A stretch of 64,000 nt of DNA, from positions 744,001 through 808,000 of the forward strand of contig JAWWNJ010000089.1 of assembly GCA_037176885.1 (NCBI GenBank), given 5' to 3'. The notes under the pieces were generated by a model, which had not been told where the DNA came from, did no database searches, and saw nothing but the letters and a program-made list of their open reading frames with translations. Positions 10,372-20,335 of the stretch are shown here, in pieces. A program made the position numbers and the translations under genes. Positions within the stretch are counted from its first letter, which is position 1. Every line of letters begins with the position of its first letter. Source of the DNA: Favolaschia claudopus (taxonomy: Eukaryota > Basidiomycota > Agaricomycetes > Agaricales > Mycenaceae).

Positions 10372-11649
10372 TCATACAAGATCTCGCTTCCCATCGCCGA
10401 CGTAGATGTCGATGCCCCCACCATACCGTATCCCTCGTAATTCAACGAGGATATCTTCATCCGGGGCGACGGTGGTGCCACCAAAGGGGATGGGGAAGAC
10501 GTCATTAAGCCGGAACGTTCGCAAGGGCCGGACTTCGAGCATACAAATGACGATCTCGAAGTCGCCTCGCGACCGAGTCCGTCTGGGTGTGCATGTGAGA
10601 TGCTGCAGATTCGGCAGAAAAGCTGGGTCTGTAGCAAGCCTCTCTACAACGGAGACCCAGTCGCTAGTCGCTAACGTGAGAGTCTGGAGGGTGGGTACTG
10701 CCGAGAGATATTCTGCGATGGGAGTGCTGACCGCAGTTATGGATTCAATGACCAGGGAGCGCAATGGCGGAGAGGAGCGGAGGATGAAAGCTGAGAAGTC
10801 GCTGACTGAATCGGCGGTGATGCTGCAGTGAATGTGAAGTCTTTCTAGGGCAGGCAAAGTGATATATCTCAATAGACTTGTGGGATTGACTTTCACCGGG
10901 AACACCGACGGCCTCTCTTTCAGACGGAGCTCCTTGAGTGCTGCAAGCGTAAAACGCTCGGATTTTCCCCCATTTGTATCATCAAGATGAGAGAACTTCG
11001 CTACAAAGGTGCAGTGCAATAGTCCAGGAGACATCCGCATGAGATCGATCCAATGATGCACATAATCGAAAGGAATTTGGTCCCCGACAACGATAACCAA
11101 TCTCTTCAGCGATTGAAATGGCAGCCGGGGCATGCGATCCCCGCGACCGCGGGGGCCAGCCGATAGGAGCAACGAAAACTCTTCGACACGGCGCGCGGAC
11201 CGATCGATGATATGCTTGACACCCTCCGCAAGTACCGAGGTGCTCGCCAATGTCAGAGAAACCGGAAGGGGGCGAGAACGCTCTAACCAGATCTCGTAGA
11301 GTTGGGAGTGGTTCAACCCGCGCGGTGAGCCTTCCATTCGTAGATGGGTCCACAGCTCGGGGGTGCAGAGTGCGATGTCCCGCCAGAGCTGGCAGACATT
11401 CGAGAAAATCATTGGCGCTAGCTGCGGGTCGGGCTTTGATGCTCGTTCGTCCTCAAAACAAAGGCAATGGAGGAAGATCTTCGACTGCAGTTCCAATGGC
11501 AAACGTGACATCGGGTCGAGTACCGCATTCAGATTGTGCTGAGCTCGACTCCGCCGACCGATCAAGTCGTCAAGGATCGCTTTCTGCGCCTCGATCTCTG
11601 AAGAGAGAGCAGCGATCTCCTTTTGCAGCTCTGAGGGGGCGAACGACAT
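10372..11649 (-). CDS. F-box protein (F/G subfamily)
   Basis: Intronless, 425 residues. I start at the ATG at 11649 (MSFAPSELQKEI), conserved in the paralog at 18716-19984, although the frame is open to 11784. Coiled coil about 6-40 (IAALSSEIEAQKAILDDL), F-box-like domain about 41-92 (LDPMSRLPLELQSKIF; FSNVCQLWRDIALCTPELW), then LRR-like repeats (LPALERLHIHC; RSSPPLRSLVIESIT). It ends GGGIDIYVGDGKRDLV. Five bases after the stop a GTGAGT begins a 49-base candidate 3'-UTR intron ending GATCTAG, at the same place as in the paralog. The upstream 290 bases are homologous to 20060-20245, so promoter and gene were copied together. Confidence 0.85.
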   Translation of the reverse strand: MSFAPSELQKEIAALSSEIEAQKAILDDLIGRRSRAQHNLNAVLDPMSRLPLELQSKIFLHCLCFEDERASKPDPQLAPMIFSNVCQLWRDIALCTPELWTHLRMEGSPRGLNHSQLYEIWLERSRPLPVSLTLASTSVLAEGVKHIIDRSARRVEEFSLLLSAGPRGRGDRMPRLPFQSLKRLVIVVGDQIPFDYVHHWIDLMRMSPGLLHCTFVAKFSHLDDTNGGKSERFTLAALKELRLKERPSVFPVKVNPTSLLRYITLPALERLHIHCSITADSVSDFSAFILRSSPPLRSLVIESITAVSTPIAEYLSAVPTLQTLTLATSDWVSVVERLATDPAFLPNLQHLTCTPRRTRSRGDFEIVICMLEVRPLRTFRLNDVFPIPFGGTTVAPDEDILVELRGIRYGGGIDIYVGDGKRDLV

Positions 11650-14600
11650 GGTGGGAGGAAAGAGAGCGTGTTGCAGCCAAACATAGCACGCGACACGTTG
11701 TTCTAATCCAGCAAAGAACGCGAACGAAAGAAGGGTGACCACATCAATTGAGTGCGTCCCGTCAATGCATTTGGATCGGAACATAGGTACACAAGACCGA
11801 GGCGGACGTGAAAGTCGACGTGAAACCCCACAGTCGTATCCATGGATGTGGAGGCGACCAGCACTACCGCGTGGTGTGCATTAGCCCGCCACGCAGTACG
11901 AAAAGTGCGCCAGCACGGCATAGAAAGATTAGGTAGATGGTGTGAATGAAGCGACGACGAGCTTGGGGCGTCTGGATCCGGTCTATGAGCAAGTCGCTGT
12001 ACCGAGCGTGAACGAGTCGAGGACAGGGCGTGGCATCTAGAGAAATCGTCAATCGATCTTCAAGACGACGTGGCGAGAGATACAAGGACTGGACATACGT
12101 GTATCGGAAACAAGCAATCCTCATAGAAGGACAAGCGTAGCCCAACCCATATGTACAGGAATCTATAAGCAAGTCATCGGAGGGCAAGGTCATGATGCAG
12201 GATGAGACTGACAGTAACTATTAGGTCGAAAAGCTCCGCGCATCGTGTATGGCCATCGGATATGAAGATGAAGCAAGCAATAGATGTGGGCGAAAGATCA
12301 GCGACACATCGATGCGCGCACGGTGAGGCGATGCGAGAAAAGGAGACAAAGCTGACTGCGATGCTTCTCGCAGAAAAGATATCGTGACGCCCATCTCGAT
12401 TTCGCAGATCCCGTGCAAAAGCTGCCGGGCGGTATTAGACCAGACTGAGAAACGAGGAGAGTGAGAGCACATACATATATCAAGCAATCGACAGCCCCGC
12501 AGGCCTCCCGCCGACACGCCGAAGATCTAAAGCGACCTGCCTGGTGACACCTTGGGAAGGAGTCTGAGACGATCGAGGCGGTGAATTCGACGGCGCGGAG
12601 GACCGTGACCTTCTTGTTGGTCTTCCGCTAGACACTGGTCGCCGCCTTTGCCTCTAGAGGGACGCTCTCCTTATCCTCGTCCTAGTTTTCGTCTTTCTCG
12701 CGCGCCTTGGCCTTGGTAGCGCAAGCGACCTGAATTGCTTTGGTCGCCTGCTCGCCGAGTCAATTGTCTTGGTCAACGGAGTACCCTGCTCGCACTGTGG
12801 CAGCTGTGATCAATGTCCTCGTTCTCGGCTTGAGCTACCAGAAGCTAGGGAGCTGCGGAGGAAGAAGTTGACGCCGAAGATGGTAACACAGCAAGACGCG
12901 AGGGGGAGATGCAGCGCGAGTGTGAATGAGCTTGGAGACGATGGGGCGGGCAGGCAGGCTTCGCCTGTGTTGATGGGGAGGTGCTTGAACGGCAGGATTA
13001 TCGCCTTAAGAAGGGGGTCGCACTGAAAACCAAGGAGAGGATGGAGTCCGCGGCGAGCGGGGCAGCGCCAGCTTGAGACCACGGCGAAGAGCTTCTAAAT
13101 CCGCTTCGGGACTTGCAGCCTCGCTTGGAGTGGCTTTACCGGTGTTGTCGTCGTTGCTGGCATGTACGATGATCACGGTGTCGGCGTCAGCTTTTACAAA
13201 GAGCCTCAATCTCTTCTTTCTCATTCACATCCCGCGCCGAGAACGACTCGCCGGTAGCGTCGTCGATGACACCTGCACCTGGTGCAGCCGCAGCTTCATC
13301 CCTGACATCGGCATGCTCGATGTCATTATCTGCGTCCGGATCCGCGGCGAGGAAGCTGTAGGCAGCAGTATCCAAGCTGCCCTTGCCTCCTCCTCCAACG
13401 ACATCGGAATATAGTTCCCGTCGTTGTATGGCGTCGTTACAAGAGAACATGAGGCGTATGAAGGAGAGATTTGTGCTCGAGAGTGATTGCGTCAAAATGA
13501 TCTTGTCCAATGACGACGAAAGACGGGAGGGCGGATGATGCGACGAAGGTCGAGAGGAGCCTTGGTGGCATGCGGCGGAATGTTTGGGAGCTTCGTCAGG
13601 CGAAGGGCAACTTCGAGCGCAGCGAAATAACGCCTTAGCAAGCTGGATATCAGGGCTGCGGGGGTCGAACGGCCGCTCGAGGGACAGGAGGAGAGTCGGC
13701 GGCGGGACGTGTAGATGGGTTGTGGTTGTCCTCACAAGCAGGAAGCGCTGGATGGGAATCGGTTCGACAGCGACAAGATTGGGTGGGTCACATGCCGCCA
13801 AAAGAAAAAGGATCCTTGACGATATTCACAAACAATAGCTAGCTTAGCTGCACAGTCACAAAACGAGTCAGAGCTCGTAGTGGTCCGGAACGCAGACATA
13901 GGCGAAGAAACCTAGATGGATGAGCCGATGAGCTTCACACGAATCGTAACAAGACCGATTAATGAATACCTTCCTCGCCCGGTACCCCTGGAGTTTGATG
14001 TTTCCAGGTGCAAAGAACATAAGCACACAACCGAATCCCGCGTAGACGCCCGGATGGGAATCTGGGGAAGACGTCCAACTAGAGCTCCGTCGGCTCTTTC
14101 ATACGGAAAGGTCAGATTGTAGTTTCTTGACTCGTTGTACCAATTTCATTGAAAATCGTCGATACGTTCTCGTCACCCGTGGTCCTCGCTGGCGACTGGA
14201 ATCGCTAGCGGTTTGGAAGCCAAAGGGCGACTTGGAATAGACTTGTAGCCAGACTCCAGCAACAAATTCTCTAATAGCAACGAAGAGCCGTATTTAGGGT
14301 TGAGCTTGCTGGTATATAGATAACAGGTCTTTGAAGTGCTAAGGAATGTCGACGCCGACGACGGGTGTTCTTCGACGACGCAGGTGGTGACGAGCAGGAG
14401 CCTGAGAAAATTTTCGCCTGGTTGATCCATCGGAGCTTCGGCCGAATCGGGAATTCGGCCCGGTACTTCTTCTGATTTCGAGTTCAACCAACTCAAAACC
14501 AACTGCTGCCAGTGGTTGAATTCGATGGGAGTCTTGAAATCCTACGAGTACAGCCAGCTGTGTAGCTGTGGTACCACAAACAATGCACAAGCACGGGGAA

Positions 14601-14770
14601 GCTGAGCGCTGAACAACAACGAGTCAATATGAAGCGCCAGTCAAGTAAATCGTCAACAAGAAAGCAAAGACTTGAAATTCGTATTTTGCTGGCGACCGTA
14701 AACGTTACAAGTGGTTATGTAAACAATAGAGAAAAAGTATACAACGCCGATTCAAACTCACAACTTGGTC
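11650..14770. other. Long gene-poor stretch between F-box genes
   Basis: 11650-11940 is promoter-proximal DNA homologous to 20000-20245. Beyond it I recognise nothing. The best frame is 13187-13801 on the minus strand (listed separately). Other open frames here are short, lack family likeness and lie on both strands. Some sequence around 12550-13080 looks like decayed coding DNA (many frames broken by single stops), without a recognisable parent. Confidence 0.4.
13187..13801 (-). CDS. Unrecognised ORF, 204 residues
   Basis: A single open frame starting MAACDPPNLVAVEP. The middle is Ser/Pro-rich and low complexity; a Gly run GGGGKG follows, and the last third is acidic and Ala-rich (AADPDADNDIEHADV). 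No domain, signal peptide or membrane segment. It could be one exon of a longer gene, a decayed gene or chance in GC-rich DNA. Adjacent DNA downstream (13006-13224) also reads as protein-like for about 70 residues in another frame, which would fit a frameshifted or spliced relic. No function assigned. Confidence 0.25.
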   Translation of the reverse strand: MAACDPPNLVAVEPIPIQRFLLVRTTTTHLHVPPPTLLLSLERPFDPRSPDIQLAKALFRCARSCPSPDEAPKHSAACHQGSSRPSSHHPPSRLSSSLDKIILTQSLSSTNLSFIRLMFSCNDAIQRRELYSDVVGGGGKGSLDTAAYSFLAADPDADNDIEHADVRDEAAAAPGAGVIDDATGESFSARDVNEKEEIEALCKS

Positions 14771-16084
14771 CTACACAAAAATCCGCTCCCCAGCGCCAAC
14801 ATACACACTGATCCCACTATCCCGAATTCTCCGCAGCTCGCGAATCATATGTTCGCTTGGAGCGGGGTCCCGACTTAGAGTGGCATTCCTAAGGGCCGCG
14901 CTCGGATCCATCATATTGAGGCGGAATGACTTCAGCGGTCGCGCGTCCAGCATACGAACGATAATTTCGTAGTCTTCGGGCTGAAGAAACGACATCGGGT
15001 TCAAAGTGAGGTGTCGAATATTCGGCAGAAAATCCGATGCTCGAGTGAGCATCTTCAACACGGAGATAGTGTCCTTGGCTCCAAGACTGAGCTCGGTAAG
15101 GTTGGGGACCATACGCAGATATTTGAGGCTGTCCTTACTGTCGGATGGCCAATATAACGAGTCGAGTTCGAAGAACAATGAACGAAGCGGGGGAGAGGAG
15201 CGGGTGAGAAAAGCTAGAAGGTCTTCGCTCCCATTTACAAGGTTCAGATGGCAGCGGATGTGAAGAATTTCGAGAGCAGGCAATGTGATATATTTCAATA
15301 TCCTCGTTGCATTAACAACCCTCGGGTGGCTTGCGTTGGGGGAAAAATGAAATTCTCGGAGTGCCGGTAGGGTAAAGGCTGCAGTCGAATCCGTGTCGAT
15401 CTCCGGACCAAGAAACGATCCCAAAAAAGTGACATGGGTAAGGATAGGCGAGGTCTTCAAAATGGGCATCCAATCCCGAATTTCGAAGCGGCCGGCACTG
15501 CAGTTGATTGTCAATTTCCTCAATGAAGGGAACGGTGCCGCGGCTCGAAGGATGTGAGATCCAGAGGGAGGAATGCTATTCAGAAGCAACGTCAGAGTTT
15601 CGACACGGCCTCCACATTCGTCGATTAGGTCCTGTGTGCCGTTCGCAAACACCGAAGAGCCCTCCCATTCCAAAGTGAGGGGGAACGATTGAGAGCGCTT
15701 CAACCACATCCTAAAAAACCGGGAGTCCGAGTCATTAGCCCCAGATGGCGGAGATGACCAGTGCATTGTCAGATAATTCCAGAGTTCAGGGGTAGAGAGA
15801 GCGATGTCGCGCCAAAGTTGGCAGACACGGAGAAGAAGCATCGGGGCTAAGTGAGGATCGGGTGTTCCTTCTATTCGACCCTCTCCTGCATGATACAGAC
15901 AATGAAGGAATATTTTCGACTGAAGTTCCAACGGCAAAAGTGCCATTGGGTCGAGAACGCTGTTCAGCTGGCGTTGGACCTGGCACCGCTGGTTCATCAG
16001 GCCGGAAAGAACTAATCTCTGAGCCTCTATCATTGAAGAAAGGTCGTCGATCTGCTGTCGCAACTCTTGTTGTACCATCGTCAT
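14771..16084 (-). CDS. F-box protein (C/H subfamily)
   Basis: Intronless, 437 residues from the ATG at 16084 (MTMVQQELRQQI); the methionine two codons later matches the start of the paralog at 3961. The frame is open further up to 16147. Coiled coil about 5-42, F-box-like domain about 44-97 (LDPMALLPLELQSKIF; LLRVCQLWRDIALSTPELW), LRR-like C-terminal region (ITLPALEILHIRC; RSSPPLRSLFFELD). It ends GISVYVGAGERIFV. It follows the gene at 16321-17634 by about 240 bases, and that spacer matches the 3710-3960 spacer base for base over long runs. The two genes are therefore an inverted copy of the 2429-5244 pair. GTGAGT lies nine bases past the stop. Confidence 0.85.
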   Translation of the reverse strand: MTMVQQELRQQIDDLSSMIEAQRLVLSGLMNQRCQVQRQLNSVLDPMALLPLELQSKIFLHCLYHAGEGRIEGTPDPHLAPMLLLRVCQLWRDIALSTPELWNYLTMHWSSPPSGANDSDSRFFRMWLKRSQSFPLTLEWEGSSVFANGTQDLIDECGGRVETLTLLLNSIPPSGSHILRAAAPFPSLRKLTINCSAGRFEIRDWMPILKTSPILTHVTFLGSFLGPEIDTDSTAAFTLPALREFHFSPNASHPRVVNATRILKYITLPALEILHIRCHLNLVNGSEDLLAFLTRSSPPLRSLFFELDSLYWPSDSKDSLKYLRMVPNLTELSLGAKDTISVLKMLTRASDFLPNIRHLTLNPMSFLQPEDYEIIVRMLDARPLKSFRLNMMDPSAALRNATLSRDPAPSEHMIRELRRIRDSGISVYVGAGERIFV

Positions 16085-16320
16085 GGTGGGAGAGAGAAAG
16101 CTGAGAATTCTCAGGCAGCCAAACAAGGTGGCATGTGATACCGACATATCTTTGGCTCAGAAGATGAGTTCGTGAAAATTGGATTGATATCGTCGCTACG
16201 TGGAATGGAGTCCGCCGGTACATACAACCGGAAGAAAATAATCTCTCCCCTGATTCCCAACCGCCCTCTGTAACATTTAGAATTCTACAGTAATGCAAAC
16301 GCCATCATACCCTCAGTCAA

Positions 16321-17634
16321 TCAAATAAGATTTGTATGCAAGGTTCCAACATAAATCGACATCCCTTCCTTCACGAGTTCGCGTATACGTAGTAGAAGCA
16401 CGCCAGCATCTGGATCCATCCCATTTGGTATGTTCCTGGAGATGACTTTGACAGACTGCAACGAGCCATTGCGCGCTGATCCGCGAGAAAGCATCATGTC
16501 CAACAAGGCTTTCCAATGAGATGGTTTTCCAAAGTATCCATGGAGAAAGAAATGATTCAAGTTCGGCAGAAAGTCCTGCGCTGAACCTAAGACCTCTATG
16601 AAGAGCATGAAATCATGCTCGATGCCGTGGAAAAATTCCAATGTCTTCAATGCAGCAAAGGGGCGGAAGCACAAGGATAGCAGGTCACTGGAAAAGTGCC
16701 ACTCATCGTTGTTGGAGATTTTCATATATAGTGCCTGTAGTGAGGCGGCGCACCCAGATTCGGAGAAGAAAGAGACAAAATCTCCTGGGGAAATGTCGAG
16801 GTCGCTGAGATGAAGGGTTTCCAGCGCGGGTAATTTCAGGTAAAGCAGAATATTCGCGCTGTTCCAAGACTGATAGGAATAAACTGAAGGCCTTCCGAGC
16901 CAGAGGTGCCGCAGCGATGTATGGACCTCCCTGTCTCGTTCCAGATCGGGGGCATACTGGATTGAGTTGAAGATACACTCTACCAGTGACGGAGCACCAA
17001 GAAGGAGGTCAATGCAGCTGTCGTAGAAATTGTCGACGTCAAAGTCCGAGTCGTCCGACATTACCGAGTCTTCGCCCGCCTCCTTGCAGGAAAAGAATAT
17101 CTCCATTGTTTGCAATGAGGGAAAGGGAACTTCCCACTGCGCGCCATACAAGCAGGAATCATCTGGGATATAAAGCTCCAACCGCGCGATCCGGCCAGCA
17201 AAGCGGTTGAGCAAAACTCCGAGAGGTACGTCCACCGATGCGTGTAAAGATATAGAAAGAGGGAGCGGGCTTGCCCGCTCCAACCAGTTCGAGCATGCCT
17301 CGTAAAATTCTGGATCCATGGGCCTGGCTTCGTTTATGTGCATTCCAGTCCATAACGACGGGCAAGAGACTGCAATCTCGCGCCAAAAATGGCAGACATG
17401 CAAGAATTTGAGTGGTTCTTCCGCGAAAACTGTTCGAGGGAAGTCGGGGGTACAAAGCATGAAAATTTCCGTCGATAATTCAAGCGGCAAGCGAGCCACT
17501 GGATCGAGCCTGGAATTCAAGGCGCGCCGAGCATCACTTCTGCGTTTTTCGAGGGATTTGAGCACCTCGAGTTGAACGTCGATGGCCGAGGAGAGCTCGT
17601 CGATGTGTTTGTGTAGCTCTGCGACAGACTCCAT
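16321..17634 (-). CDS. F-box protein (B/I subfamily)
   Basis: Intronless, 437 residues from the ATG at 17634 (MESVAELHKHID), which matches the paralogous start at 2429; upstream in-frame codons to 17691 are not conserved. Coiled coil about 5-40 (IDVQLEVLKSLEKRRSDAR), F-box-like domain about 43-90 (LDPVARLPLELSTEIF; LHVCHFWREIAVSCPSLWTG), acidic loop VMSDDSDFDVDN, then LRR-like units (LPALETLHLSDLDIS). FW replaces the usual LW in the second F-box-like motif. Its 5' flank belongs to a different homology group than its coding sequence: it matches the 5' flank of the D-type pseudogene at 9446. Confidence 0.85.
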   Translation of the reverse strand: MESVAELHKHIDELSSAIDVQLEVLKSLEKRRSDARRALNSRLDPVARLPLELSTEIFMLCTPDFPRTVFAEEPLKFLHVCHFWREIAVSCPSLWTGMHINEARPMDPEFYEACSNWLERASPLPLSISLHASVDVPLGVLLNRFAGRIARLELYIPDDSCLYGAQWEVPFPSLQTMEIFFSCKEAGEDSVMSDDSDFDVDNFYDSCIDLLLGAPSLVECIFNSIQYAPDLERDREVHTSLRHLWLGRPSVYSYQSWNSANILLYLKLPALETLHLSDLDISPGDFVSFFSESGCAASLQALYMKISNNDEWHFSSDLLSLCFRPFAALKTLEFFHGIEHDFMLFIEVLGSAQDFLPNLNHFFLHGYFGKPSHWKALLDMMLSRGSARNGSLQSVKVISRNIPNGMDPDAGVLLLRIRELVKEGMSIYVGTLHTNLI

Positions 17635-18715
17635 GTGCGTCGCTGGTCGTGCGGTGTTGTCGTGGTCGTGGTCTGCAAGCAAGAGGACCAAGGCAGAAGA
17701 GGGCTAGGGTTAGGGTCAGATGCACTGGAGGATTCGAGAATTGGATGACAATGGATATGAGTAGTCAAGTAGATACATAGGGCCCATGTCCGTACTACTA
17801 ACAACGTCTATGTACAGTACAAGTGAAGGTACGCTGCATGGTTTTTGAACTAGACTACGAGATATCTAGCTCTCACGAGTCCGAGCGATAAATTTAAGTG
17901 AAAAGCGTAAACCTCTCGCAGGCCGAAGGCTAGCGGTAGAGCGAAGGAGACAGCGCAAAGCCTTCGCGGCGTCGACAGGTCTCCGCGCCCGTCGTCTGAG
18001 GATATGGGAATCGGGATTCAATATCCCCAGCCTCGACCCACCCTCCACGCTGCTAACATGGGCGCAATCCGTGACCCGATGAGGATGCATAGTCACGCAA
18101 GCACCCTGCTTGATTCGCAGTAGACCCCGTTCGCTCCCCATACACGCCGGATTGTCTTATTGGAATCAGGCGTTGGGCGGGACGGGATAGAGTGTATAGG
18201 GCTCTGGTGGGGGATTCATCGACGATGAAGGGTGGGCGGCGCGAAGGAACCGACGTCGAGGTCAGGTATCGGGTATTCGAGACGATCTAATCGTGCACAG
18301 GGAAGAAGGCTAGGGCTTGCGAGTTTTGAAGCAGGGTGCATGCAACCTTCCAATACGCAACAGTAACAGGTCGGTACGCGTATACCACTCAGCAAGATGC
18401 AGTAAGCGACCGCGCTTGAGAACTTGAAGTTGAAGAGGAGTGGGTAGTTTGGGGCATCGAGGAAGCCGAGCCACTCGCGGCAAATGAGAGGCGCGACATG
18501 AAAGCAAGAAGCAAAGATGTAGTATACGATGGAGTCGATGGATACCGTGATATCGATGGTCTGATTGAGGGAGGCGGGACGGAACACGTAGGATGACACG
18601 AAACGAAGGGGGACCGGAAACTGTATTGTCGAATCTTTCTCATTCAAGGGGGGGGATAACCGCTAAATCATCGTAAGCCGCGATACCCCATATGACACCG
18701 GTTTGACTCACCAAA
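17635..18715. repeat. F-box inter-gene flank, duplicate of 9447-10371
   Basis: Collinear with 9447-10371 in the same orientation. It has a telo-box-like CTAGGGTTAGGG at about 17704, then the gatacatagggcccatg block, then the 3'-flank cassette (18240-18640) of the gene ending at 18716. Frames of 84-143 residues open here are not maintained in the third copy at 330-690, so I do not call a gene. Confidence 0.65.
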
Positions 18716-19984
18716 TCATACAAGATTTCGCTTCCCATGACCAACGTAGATGTCGATGCCTCCATTATACCGCATCCCTCGTAGCTCGACGAGGATATCT
18801 TCATCCGGAGCGACGGTGCTGCCACCAAAGGGGATGGGGAAGACGTCATTGAGCCGGAACATTGTCAAGGACCGGACTTCGAGCATATAGACGACGACTT
18901 CAAAGTTGCCACGCGACCGAGTCCGTCGGGGCGTGCATGTGAGATGCTTTAGATTCGGCAGAAAAGCTGGGTCTGTAGCAAGCCTCTCCACAACGGAGAC
19001 CCAGTCACTAGTCGCTAACGTGAGAGTCTCGAGGGTGGGGACTGCAGAGAGATAGTCTGCGGTAGGAGCGCTGACTGCAGTTATGGATTCAATGACCATG
19101 GAGCGCAATGGCGGAGAGGAGCGGAGGATGAAAGCTGAGAAATCGCTGACCGCATCGGGGGTGATGGTGCCGCGAATGTGAAGTCTCTCGAGGGCAGGCA
19201 AAGCGAGATATCTCAATACAATTGTGGGATGAGTGATCGCTTGAAACGACAACGACCTCTCTCCGAGATACAGTTCCTTGAGTGCTGTGAGCGTCAAAGG
19301 CTGGGGGTGTCCCCCAATCACATGATGAGAGAAGGATGCTAAAAGTGAGCAGTGTAGGAGGCCAAGTGACATCTGCATGAGATCAATCCACCGATCAACA
19401 GAGAAACTCTTTCGGTCTTGGAGTGCGATAACCAGATTCTTCAGCGAGTAAAATGGTAGGCGGGGAATGTGATAGTGGCCATGAGGGTCGGCCGACAGGA
19501 GCAGCGACAACTCTTCTATGCGCCACATAGACTCGGCGATGATATGCCTGACACCCTCCGCAAGTACCGAGGTGCTCGCCAATGTCAGAGAAACCGGAAG
19601 GGGGCAAGAACGCTCTAACCAGATCTCGTAGAGTTGGGAGTAGTTCGACCCGCGTGGTGAACTTTCCATTCGTAGATGGGTCCACAGCTCGGGAGTGGAG
19701 AGTGCGATGTCTCGCCAGAGCTGGCACACATTCGAGAAGAGCATCGGCGCCAGCTTCGGGTCAGGTCTCGATGCTCCCTCATCCTCGTCGATACAAAGGC
19801 AATGGACGAAGATCTTCGACTGCAGCTCCACTGGCAAACGCGCCATCGGGTCAAGTACCGCATTCAGATTGCGCTGAGCTCGACTCCGCTGGTGTATCAA
19901 GTCTTCAAGAACCGCTTTCTGCACCTCGATTTCTGAGGAAAGATCTTCAATCTGCTTCCGCAGCTCTGAAGGGGCGAACGACAT
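18716..19984 (-). CDS. F-box protein (F/G subfamily)
   Basis: Intronless, 422 residues from ATG 19984 (MSFAPSELRKQIED). Coiled coil about 6-40, F-box-like domain about 41-93 (LDPMARLPVELQSKIFVHC; FSNVCQLWRDIALSTPELW), then LRR-like repeats (LPALERLHIRGTIT; RSSPPLRSMVIESIT). It ends NGGIDIYVGHGKRNLV. It is a close duplicate of 10372-11649: long stretches such as LTLATSDWVSVVERLATDP are identical, and both flanks are shared. The divergence is concentrated in the middle of the LRR-like region, which would be the substrate-binding face in an F-box/LRR protein. A candidate 49-base 3'-UTR intron starts four bases after the stop. Confidence 0.85.
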   Translation of the reverse strand: MSFAPSELRKQIEDLSSEIEVQKAVLEDLIHQRSRAQRNLNAVLDPMARLPVELQSKIFVHCLCIDEDEGASRPDPKLAPMLFSNVCQLWRDIALSTPELWTHLRMESSPRGSNYSQLYEIWLERSCPLPVSLTLASTSVLAEGVRHIIAESMWRIEELSLLLSADPHGHYHIPRLPFYSLKNLVIALQDRKSFSVDRWIDLMQMSLGLLHCSLLASFSHHVIGGHPQPLTLTALKELYLGERSLSFQAITHPTIVLRYLALPALERLHIRGTITPDAVSDFSAFILRSSPPLRSMVIESITAVSAPTADYLSAVPTLETLTLATSDWVSVVERLATDPAFLPNLKHLTCTPRRTRSRGNFEVVVYMLEVRSLTMFRLNDVFPIPFGGSTVAPDEDILVELRGMRYNGGIDIYVGHGKRNLV

Positions 19985-20335
19985 GGTGGGAGGCAAGAGA
20001 GCGTGTCACAGCCAAACATGGCACGCGACACGTTGTCCAATCCGGCAAAAAACGCGGACAAAAGAATGGCGACCGTCACATAAATTGTGAAAACACAAGA
20101 CGGAGGCGGACGAGGAAATCAGCGTGAAACCACACAATCGTATCCATAGATGTGGAGGCGACCAGCACTACCGCGTAGTGTGCATTAGCCCGCCACGTAG
20201 TACGATAAGTGCGCCAGCACGGCATGGGAAGATGATGCAGATAGATGGTGCATTACATGTCTAACGGTCGCCTCTTGGAGAGCCATAAAGGTATCTCAGC
20301 CCATCCGAAACCGATCTAATAAGAAAGAAATAAAA
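19985..20335. other. Upstream flank of the gene at 19984
   Basis: 20060-20245 is homologous to about 11750-11940 (shared phrase tgtggaggcgaccagcacta), that is, the copied promoter region of the F/G gene pair. Nothing else seen. Confidence 0.55.

Noticed and set aside
10010..18647. Similar downstream ORFs (96 and 143 residues) after the two F/G F-box genes
   Set aside because: The third copy of the same DNA at 330-690 breaks the frame, and the similarity is explained by duplicated 3' flank.
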